From Opitutaceae bacterium (GTDB lineage: Bacteria > Verrucomicrobiota > Verrucomicrobiia > Opitutales > Opitutaceae), in assembly GCA_031254955.1 (NCBI GenBank), contig JAIRTK010000492.1:1-11177 (forward strand): a stretch of 11,177 nucleotides of DNA, read 5' to 3'. Within the stretch, counting starts at the first letter, position 1; each line of letters opens with the position of its first letter. Below the pieces are notes generated by a model, which was not told where the DNA came from, made no database searches, and saw nothing but the letters and a program-made list of their open reading frames with translations. Shown one piece after another: positions 1 to 9,000 of the stretch. Both the position numbers and the translations under genes were made by a program.

Positions 1-2
1 CC

Positions 3-86
3 TCCGCGCGCCCATCCGCCTTCCCCCTCGCCTTCCCCCTCGCCCTCGCCCTCGCCGCCCTCTCCCTCTCCGCCCCCGCCCGCGCC
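3..86 (+). other. C-terminal part of Sec signal peptide
   Basis: Residues 1-28 form a Leu/Ala/Phe/Pro-rich hydrophobic stretch (two FPLA units, two LA units, then ALSLSA) ending in Pro-Ala-Arg-Ala, followed by Gln-Phe-Thr-Trp. Ala-Arg-Ala before Gln fits the A-x-A rule of signal peptidase I, so cleavage is predicted after residue 28 (base 86). The Met and positively charged n-region are not in the window; the residues visible at the edge (Ser-Ala-Arg-Pro) may be the end of that n-region. The start codon should therefore lie only a short distance upstream. This supports export of the whole giant protein. Confidence 0.85.
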
Positions 87-3000
87 CAATTCACCTGGCA
101 GCTCGCCTCCGGCGGCCAATGGGGCGTCGCCTCGAACTGGAGCAGCGGCACCGTGCCCGACATGCAGGACGCCGACGTCCTCTTCGACAACGCCCTCTCC
201 CCCGGCAACCGCACCCTCACCGTCGGCGGCGCCTACACCCTCGGCTCGCTGCTGCTGCGCGGCATGAACGGCACCACCACCACCACGTTCAACTCCGGCA
301 CCCTCATCTTCGACTCCACCGCCGCGGGCGGGGCGGTGTTCCGCGTGCAAGACCAGAACCACGCCACCGTCAACACCGCCCTCAGCCTCGGCTCCCACCT
401 CTCCCTCATCGCCGACTTTGGCGGCGCCAGCGGCTTTGCCAACACCCTCACCGTCGCCGGCCCCATCCTTGGCAACGGCCACGCCCTCGACCTCATCGCC
501 GCCAACCCCGCCGCCACCATCACCCTCAACGGCGTCATCAGCGGCGCCGGCACCCGCCTCATCAAGTCCGGCGCCGGCAAGCTCGTCCTCAACGGCAACG
601 CCAACACCTTCGACGGCGGCCTGGAAATCGACGTCGGACGCCTCACCAGCACCCTCAACAACGGCGCCAACAACGGCGTGGTCATCGGCGCGCTCGAAAC
701 CAACGCCAACAAACTCGGCGCCGGCAGCGTCCTCGTCGCCAACAACGACACCCTCCTCGAACTCAGCTCCGCCGCCGCCGGCCAATACGTCGAACTCCGC
801 TCCGGCACCCTCGCCGTGCTGGCCGACATCAACGGCGGGGGCCGCTTCCAGCTCACCGAAGCCTCCACCGCCCACGCCGGCCTCGTCTTCCGCATGACCG
901 GCGGCGAACTCACCGGATTGGGCAGCGTCGCCGGCGCCGGCGCCGGCAGCCTGTATCTCACCGCCGCCGACTTCGACTACCGCGCCGGCCTCATCACCGG
1001 CGCGCCCGGCCTCACCCTCGACACGCAGACCGCGCTCAACGCCGCCAACGCCATCACCGTCAACCTCAACGCCGCCGCCCTCGACGGCTCCTTCGGCACC
1101 GTCACCAAACTCGGCAACAACCCCCTCGCCTTCGCCGGCAGCGGCACCTTCCGCGCCGAAACCCTCCTCATCGCCAGCGGCAACGGCGCGCTCGACCTCG
1201 GCGCCACGCGCTTCGACCTCGCCGGCGGCCTCACCCTCGGCGGCACCAACGCCGCCTTCACCAGCCTCTTCACCGGCGGCACCGCGGCGGGCTGGGTCAA
1301 CCTCGGCCTGACCAACCAGCTCGGCGGCTCCCCGCTGAACGCCTCCGCCTCCGCCATCGCCAACCTCTACCTCAACGGCTTCGACCAGACCCTCTCCGCC
1401 GTCAACCTCGCCCCCGGCGCCCGCCTCGGCCTCTGGTTCGACAACACCGCCCCCGCCACGCTCACGCTCAACGCCCTCACCGTCGCCGCCGCCGCCGCGC
1501 CCACCCCGCTCGGCGCCGACTACCTCTCCATTTATAACTGGACGGGCAACCCCGCCACCCACCTTGCCGGCACCCTCATCGCCAACGGCAACACCGTCAT
1601 CGCCGGCCCCTACCTCGGCGCGGACTTGTCCAAAATCTGGTTCCGCGGCTACGACCCCGGCGCGGTGGACATCGGCGGCGGCATCCTCGCCCCGGTGGAC
1701 TTCCTGCACACCGCCAACATCACCGCGGGCAACAACAACTGGTTCGACCTCGCCAACTGGTCGGTGGACATTCCCAACGGCGCCGGCTCCGTGGTCACGT
1801 TCACGTTGGGCTCCGGCGTCAACGGCCAAAATAACAAATCCCTGCAAAACCAGACCGTCACCGTCGGTCACATCGTTGCCAACAACATCAGCAACGCCAT
1901 CATGATCTCCGGCACCATGATCTTCGACAGCGGCGTCAGCGGCGCGGGCACCGGCGGCAAGGCCGCCTCGGTGATTTCCGGCACCGGCGGCATCTACATC
2001 AACTCCACCGCATCCGTCATACTGGCCAACGACCTGCACATTACCAACACCGGCATCGCGACCACGGGGGTCGGGCTTCGCATTGCGACCGGGGCGATCT
2101 TCAGCCAGGTTTCCGGCACCGCTGACATTATTGTCAACGGCAACGGGTTTGGCTTGTATCCCCAGTCTGAGAATTTGATTCCAGAAACGATGGCCGGACT
2201 GACTGGCAACCTATACATATACAGTAAACTGAATCTGGGGGCTGGGGAGGGGAACGGCAATTTTTTTGTCTACGCCATCGGCAGCGGCACGCTGTTTCTC
2301 CAAAACGGTTCTCATTTTGTGGGTGCAAACTATACTCCGACGAGGTTCCACGGGCCGCTGGTGATGAGCGGCAGCGTCAACGTCCGAAACGTTTACCTTG
2401 ACCAGACCGATGCGGACACCGGCGACGGCCTGACGATTGTGACCGAGAACGGCGCCTACACGACCGACCCCTCCAACAACATGACCGTCTTCGGCACCAA
2501 TTTTAATTTCACCGGCACCGGCGCGCTGTCCGTCGCCGGCCTGGCCGTGGTGCGCAGCGGCGGCAACACCTTCTCCGGCGGGTTGACCAAAATCACCAAC
2601 AACGGATTATACGCCGAGTTGCACGGCGATCTGGTCACCGGCACGCTCTCGCCGGGCCATAACTACCTCGGCACCGGCGACATCACGGTCAACGGCAACA
2701 CCCTGATTCAGGTCAACGGCAACGGGTATGACGTGGATCTGCTCGGCACCCTGATCAACAACGCCACCTTCACCGTCGCCGACAGCGGCACCGTCCGCGT
2801 CGGCGGCACGGTGAACAACAACAGCGGCGGACTCACGTTCACCAACAACCGCCTGACCTACTTTGACGGCCTCCTCAACATGGGCGTCAACGCCCGCGTC
2901 AACCTCACCGGCACCGCCGCCACCACCGTCATCGGCGGCACGTGGAACAACCTCGGCAACGGCACCCGCCTCTATTTCGCCGGCGACCTCGCCATCAACA

Positions 3001-6000
3001 CGCCGTTTAACGGCGGCGCCGGCAACGGCACCGACCTCTATTCCATGCCCGCCCTCGGCACGGTCATCCACCTCAGCTCCACCATGACCGGCGGCATCGC
3101 CAACGTGGTGAATTGGGCGCAGGAGGCCGCCAGCCTCGGCACCACCTCGCTGGACAGCGTCATCCACCTCGGCGGCGTCAACCTGTTCGGCGGCAGCATC
3201 CTGCTCAACGGCTCGCAACTCATCCGCCCGCGCGCCGGCGACAGCGGCATCCAGCCCTCGCTGGTCTTGAACAACGGCGCGCTCCGCACCGCCGCCGGCG
3301 CCGACTCGCTCACCAACTTCAACCAGTTCTCCAACTTCACCATCAACGCCAACACCAGCAACCTGCTCTACCTCGGCGACCACTCCGCGCTGTGGTTCCT
3401 CGGCTCGGTCGGCTGGAATCCCGCCACCGCCACCACCCCCGCCGGCCTGCTGACGCTGGGCAACGACACCGGCGTGTGGTCCACCGGCGACGACCCGGCC
3501 GCCTCCGACACCTACGTGTATTTCACCAGCGCCGGCACCGCCGGCTTCGGCGGCGCCAACGCCTGGCGGCTCGGCCAAATCAGCTTCACCGGCTACCGCA
3601 GCGGCGCGGAACTGGTCGCCACCACCGTCGGCGGCACGTCGGCGTGGTTCCTCGCGCCCACCTCCGAAAAAATCAGCGAATGGCTCGGCGCCGGCTCCTC
3701 GCCGACGGACACCGACCGCCTGTGGAGCAACCCCGCCAACTGGGTCAACGGCGCGCCCAACGGCGCGGGCGTCGCGGCGCTGGTGCGCAACGCGGACGGC
3801 CTGCTCGACAACAACCAAATCATCCTCGACACCCACGCCACGCTCGGCGAACTGACGCTGGAGACGGCGAACGGCGTGGCCGTCACCCTCAGCGGCACCG
3901 ATGGCGGCCAGTTGGTGTTCGACAACAGCGGCTCAAACGCCCTCCTCGTCAACCGCAACCGCCACGATGTCACCTTCACCGCGGACCTCCGTTTGGACAG
4001 CGACCTGGAAATCGTCCATCAAGACGCCCTCGGCGCCTTCCGCCTGGACAGCGCCATCACCGGCGCCGGCGGGATTGTTTACAACAGCCCGAACCTGCTT
4101 TACCTCGGCGCGGCGGCAGTCGGCGGCGTCAACGTCAGCGACTACGGCGGCGGCTTCCGGATGGCCAGCACGGTCACGAATGTTAATTACGCGCATCCGA
4201 CCGTCAGGCTGACCGCCGACGGCAACCCGTTCGGCAGCGGCACCCTGACCATCGGCGACGGCACGCCGGGCATGTGGCACACCATTCAAAGCGGCACCGA
4301 CAGCCTGACGCGCACGATAGACATGGGCGGCCTGGTGTTCGCGGGGAATTTGCGCTACAGACACCCGAGCTACAACACTTATAGCACGCTGACGTTTCGC
4401 AGTTCCGGCACGGGCCATGTGACCTCGGGCACCTGGTCTTTGCTGGGCGACACCGGCAAAGCGACCACGCTGGCGCTGGACATGGATTTGCAGGGCGAGG
4501 GCGGATTTCAAATCCTGCAAAATTCATGGGTGGCGTTTTACGGCAACAACACGTTCACCGGCGGCATCGTGCTGACTTCTGGCGGGGCCGGAATTTACGC
4601 GGGGGCTGACAATGCCTTCGGCACCGGCACCATCCGGTTCAACGGCGGCAATAACCGCCTCGGCTCTGTGGGCGGCGCCTGGCAGGTGGACAATGAATTT
4701 GTGTTTAACAGCGCCAACTCGATTGCCATTGGCGGCACCACCACCCTGTCCCGCACCGGGACCAGCACCTTGCAGCAAACGCTGTGGGTCAGTTTTGAGG
4801 ACGTCAACTCGCTCCTGATCGTGCCCGCCAGCCATGTGTTGACCGGCACCGGGGGTCTGCGGATCGGCGATAGCGGCAATGCAACTTATACCAGCGCCTT
4901 GCGTCTCGAAGGCGCCAACACGTTTACCGGCAACACGGAGTTGGGGAATCGGAGCAAACTGGAAGTGGGCCATGACCAGGCGCTCGGCACCGGGACGATT
5001 CGCTTTAATTACAACGATACGCGCATCAGCACGCTGGCCTCCTACGGCGGCCCCATCACGCTGGCCAATCCGGTGGAGTTCGGCTCCTGGGTCAGGCTGA
5101 GCGGCGTGGACGGACTGCTCACGCTGAACCCCGCCGAGGGAGCGACCCTGGCCTCCGGCACCACCTCCCTTGTCATCAGCGGCAGCGTCGCCTTCGGGCC
5201 AAACCTCGCCCTCAGTGGTGCCGGCGCCATCGTCAGAAACACCGATGCGGGCACGCTGATACTCACCAGCGGCAACAGCGACTACTCGGGCGGGACCTTC
5301 ATCAACATCGGCACGCTGCGGGTGAGCGCCACGGGCGGCATCACGCAGGGCCGCGCCGCCGCCGGCGAAAACTATCTCGGCACCGGCGCGGTGAGTCTGG
5401 GCAACGGGCTGCTGGAACTGGTGACGCCCGACGGCAACGACGTGCGGCTGGGCGACTTCGCCGTGGGCAACTACTCCATGCTGCACATCACCGACACGGC
5501 GGACACCATCAGCGGGACGGGCATCCGGGTTTACATCGACCCGGCCGGCACGTTCAACCTCAACGCCTACCAGAACAACGCCTACCTGCGCGCCCCCGGC
5601 GACGTGATCAAAACCGGCACCGGCACGCTGAACTGGACGAGCGGCCACATCGTCACCGGCGACGGCGGCTCGCTCGTGCTCGACGGCGGCGTGACCAACT
5701 GGAGCGGCGGCATTTTCAACAGCAACCTGGACGTGCAATCCGGCACGCTGAACATCGGCGCGACCCTGACGCAGGCCGGCATCCCGCGCATCACCCTGGG
5801 CGGCGGCGCGACGCTGAACCTCGCCGGCTACAGCTTCACCGGCACCAACATCATCCTCGCGCTCGCCGGCGACGCGACCATCGACCTCGGCGACACCGGC
5901 AAACTGACGCTCGGCGGCATCGACGGCGACGCGTGGGACGGCGCGCTCTCGGTGGCGGGCTGGAACGGCGACCCGGAAAACGGCAACGGGACGACGCAAC

Positions 6001-9000
6001 TGCGCTTCACGCAAAACGTGCTCGCGGCGCTGACGGCGGAGCAACTCGCGTCGATCCAGTTTTACTCCGGCGTGACGGGGCTTGACTACGCCTCGGGCGC
6101 GCGCATCGCGCGCAACGCGGCCAACTATTACGAACTGCTGCCGATGGGGGCGACGGCGGAATGGCGGGGCGGCGGCGTGACCGGCAACTGGATATTGCCG
6201 GCAAACTGGTTCAACGACGTGCCGCCCAGCGGCGCCGGCTCCATCGCCATCTTCGGCAACCTCGGGACATTGGACGGGAAGGATGTGTTCATCGACACCG
6301 GGGGGGTGACCCTGGGCGGCTTCATTTTCTCAAACACATCCGGGGCGGACTTCTCCATCACCGGCGACGTCGCCATCATGACGCTCGACGGCAACGGGGC
6401 GGACGCGCTGATCACGATGAGCGGCAACAGCACCGTGGAAATCGCCGTGTCCGCCATCCAGCTCGCCAGCCACCTCGACATCATCCACGACGGCACCGGC
6501 ACGCTCACCCTCAGCGGCCAACTCACCGGCGCGGCCAGCCTGCTCAAAAGCGGCTCCGGCACGCTCGTGCTCGCCAACGCGAATAACATTTTCACCGGCG
6601 GAGTGACGCTCCTCGGCGGCGCCATCGAGACCTCCGCGAGCACCACCGGCGCCGCCGGCTCGGTAACAGTCGGCCCGCTCGGCACCGGCACGCTCACCGC
6701 GGGCGCCGACGCCGCGCTGGTGTTCACCGCCGCCGGCGCGCAGACCATTAACAACGCCCTCACCGCCGCCGCCGGCGCGACCCTCGAACTGCGCACCCAG
6801 CCCGGCAACACGACCACGCTCGGCGCGGCCATCACCGGCAGCGGCGGCATCGCCAAAACCGGCGCCGGAAATCTGAACCTGACCGGCGCGCAACCGTTCA
6901 CCGGCCCCGCCGCCGTCACCGGCGGCACGCTCACGCTGGACACGGCAAACGCGCTCGCCGCCGCCGCCGCCGTCACCGTGGACGCCGTGCTGCAAACCGG
7001 CGGCCATGACCAGACGCTGCGCGCCCTCGCCGGCGCATCGCCCGCCGGCGTGATCCTGCTCTCCGACAACAACACGCTCACCGTGGCCACGTCCGACACG
7101 ACCCACACCACCTACGCCGGCCACATCACCGGCGACGGCAGCCTCGCGCTCACCGGCGGCGGCGCGCTCACGCTCAGCGCCTCGCAACGCTACACGGGAA
7201 ACACCGCCATCGCCGGCGGCACGCTCACGCTCGGCGCGGAAAACGCCCTCGCGTCCAGCCCGTCCGTCGCGGTGGACGGCGCGCTCGTGTCCGCCACGAA
7301 CCAAGTGGTGCGCAACCTCTCCGGCGCGACGCCGACGGCGGCGGTGGAACTCACCGGCACGCTCACCGCGCTCAACGACGCCGCCACCACCTTCGCCGGC
7401 GGCATCACCGGCGCCGCCGGCCTGCTCAAGACCGGCGCCGCCGCGCTCACGCTCAGCGGCAGCAGCGCCCACACCGGCGCGACGCGCGTCGCCTCCGGCG
7501 AACTGGTGCTCGGCGCCGGCGGCACGACCGGCAGCATCCTCGCGCTCACCGACACGACGAAAAACGTGACCATCGACGCCGGCGCCGCGCTGGTGTTCAA
7601 CCGCGGCGACACCGTGACCTACACCGGCGCCAACATCACCGGCTCCGGCGCGGTCATCCAGCGCGGCGGCGGCGAACTGCTCTTCGACGGCCCGGCGGCG
7701 CAACAGCAATGGACGGGCGGCGCGGTGGTGGAAAGCGGCACGATGAAAGTCGCGCACACCGCCGCCGTCGGCGGCACCATCACGATCGGGAGCGGCGGCG
7801 CGTTTGTCTTCGGCGAAACCAGCGAGGACGGCGCCTACGGCAACAACTACACCATCAGCCAGGCCATCGCGGGCGGCGGCGTGCTGGCGATTGACATCTC
7901 GGAGGAGTCGGCGGCGGTGGACGCGCCGGCGACCATCACCTTCGGCGGCGGCACGATGGCGGCGGCGGCCCACGGGCAAAATTTCCACGGCGCGGTCGAG
8001 CTGCGCCACACGACCTATGCGGTGAACCCGGTGATGCAGGCGTTCCTGAACGCGGGCACCTCGACGCTGCGGACGGCGGACGGCAGCCTCGGCTCGCTGG
8101 CGGCGAACAGCGGCAGCGCGTGGCGCATCGACGGCGACGTGGAATTCGCCGGCGGCGTGTTCCAGTGGGACTTCGACGCGACCAACGCCCCGCTGGCCTG
8201 GCTCGACGCGTCCGGCATCGCCATCACCGCCCCGACGCAGTTCCGGCTGAACCTGCCGGACCAGTTGCAGGTGAACACAAGCGGCTCGCAACAGTTGCTC
8301 TCGTTGTTCGACACGCTCTCGGACACAGCCGACCAGGTGTTGCTGGGCCGCAGCGACACGCCGCTCTCGGGCGCGATGAACCAGGCGGAATTGAAGTATT
8401 CGACCAATAACGGCACGAGCTGGCACGACCTCACCGACCCCGCCCGCCAGGGCGTGATGCAAGGCGGCGCCGAGACCGCCCGCGCCGTCTTCGACTGGGC
8501 GGTGTATGACGGCGGCGCCGACGCGCACGAAATGCGCGTGGGCTACAAACTGGCGCGGCTGGAAATCCTCAAGGACGCCGTGTTGCAAGTGGTGTTGTCC
8601 GCCGGCGACCCGACCAACGCGTTTTCGGTGGAGATGACCGACTACGCCTACGCCGCGTCGGACGACGCGGGCTACGCGGCGAAGGCCGGCTCGGGCGGCG
8701 TGTTTCTGCACGACCTCACCGGCACGACCGGCATCCGGCTCACCGCGACGAACAGCTACACCGGCACGACCACCATCGGCGGCAGCACGGCGGTGACGCT
8801 GGGCCACGACGCCGCGCTGGGATCCGCCGAGCGGCATACGGTGCTGGTGAGCGCGACCGAGGCCGGCGCGCTGCTGCGCCTGACCGACGGCGCCGACGCC
8901 CGCACCGCCAGCGTCGGCGGGCTGGACATCGCCGGCGGCGAGGTCATCGACCTGGGCGACGGCGGCGTGCTCAACATCATTGACAACGACCCCGCCCAGC

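Larger units (their letters stand above)
87..1703 (+). other. Passenger module 1 (NW head, beta-helix body, I-x-F...L-x-P cap)
   Basis: Residues 29-567. The mature N-terminus starts with a Trp-rich head: W32, W40, N45-W46 and a following V-P, then Asp-rich residues (D-A-D-V-L-F-D). This W...NW...P pattern is common at the start of PATR passenger domains in Verrucomicrobiota and Planctomycetota. The body is a series of short strands rich in G-T/A-G turns, with one clear PATR at 540-650. Near the end is an L-G-L-W-F-D-N strand (about 1425-1446), an I-Y-N-W-T-G motif (about 1530-1547) and then I545-x-F547-x-G549-Y550 with a closing L562-A-P564. That order (LWFDN, YNWTG, IxFxGY, LxP) matches the C-terminal end of stand-alone PATR proteins, so the module looks like a complete passenger on its own. 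Boundaries are my reading of sequence pattern and are good to a few tens of bases. Confidence 0.6.
1704..3659 (+). other. Passenger module 2 (beta-helix, few canonical PATRs)
   Basis: Residues 568-1219. The head has N-N-N-W580 and N585-W586 followed by D-I-P591-N-G, then V-T-F and repeated short strands. The body is unusually rich in Asn, Thr and Tyr and contains few textbook K-T-G-x-G-x-L PATR cores, although the G-N-T-F-S-G-G turn near 2565-2584 is PATR-like. A strand group N-Y-L-G-T-G at 2661-2678, followed by an L-x-x-V-N-G-x-x-x-D-V-x-L-L-G pattern, recurs in module 3 at 5370. Base composition drops clearly around 2050-2350. The module closes with G-Q-I1193-S-F1195-T-G-Y1198 and F-L-A-P1219 (3657-3659). 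Stranded surface structure is inferred; no catalytic motif is visible. Confidence 0.55.
3660..6149 (+). other. Passenger module 3 (NW head, several divergent PATRs, cap)
   Basis: Residues 1220-2049. The head contains S-E-W1227, L-W1241-S-N-P-A-N1246-W1247, a following A-P-N-G and later Q-L-V-F-D-N-S-G, typical of this head type. The body holds at least three divergent PATR-type repeats (about 4500-4640, 4842-5006 and 5211-5328), and a further K-T-G-T-G-T-L-N-W core near 5610. Much of 4300-5100 is somewhat less GC-rich than the module's ends. The end has a L-T-L-G-G-I-D-G-D-A-W-D-G then V-A-G-W-N-G sequence (about 5909-5969) and L-T-A-E-Q-L-A-S-I-Q-F-Y-S-G at 6030-6071, closing with Y-E-L-L-P2047. 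This L-T-x-x-Q-L-x-x-I-x-F pattern is very like the segment before the PEP-CTERM tail in free-standing relatives, but no PEP tail or membrane helix follows here. Confidence 0.6.
6150..7982 (+). other. Module 4 head and PATR array
   Basis: Residues 2050-2660. Starts with a W...NW...P head (W2054, W2063, N2068-W2069, P2074-P2075) and a strand-rich segment with I-A-I-F-G-N, then runs into five spaced PATR copies beginning at about 6522, 6831, 7125, 7404 and 7635. Ala and Gly dominate much more than in modules 2 and 3, and GC content is highest here. The array is followed by a short linker (about 7770-7982) with I-S-E-E-S and repeated A-T-I-T-F-G-G-G strands leading into the larger tandem units. 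By family precedent this is the beta-helix stalk. Confidence 0.6.

Noticed and set aside
1482..1502. Trinucleotide runs such as (GCC)n at about 1482-1502 and 6956-6972 and (ACC)4 near 272-284
   Set aside because: They encode short Ala or Thr runs and are too short and too ordinary for this base composition to be called functional repeats.
119..1537. A 472-codon open frame on the plus strand in another frame
   Set aside because: The product is almost only Arg, His, Pro and Gln, typical of an out-of-frame reading of GCC/ACC/GGC codons. The frame-3 reading of the same bases gives a signal peptide, an NW head and a PATR.
7602..7610. An Arg-Gly-Asp tripeptide (residues 2534-2536) as a possible integrin-binding site, as in pertactin
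   Set aside because: A three-residue match in a Gly/Asp-rich protein of this size is expected by chance, and nothing around it is distinctive.
6522..7754. A CRISPR-like array, because of regularly spaced repeats
   Set aside because: Spacing is about 230-310 bases, the repeats are conserved mainly at protein level, and the frame is open throughout; these are protein repeats.
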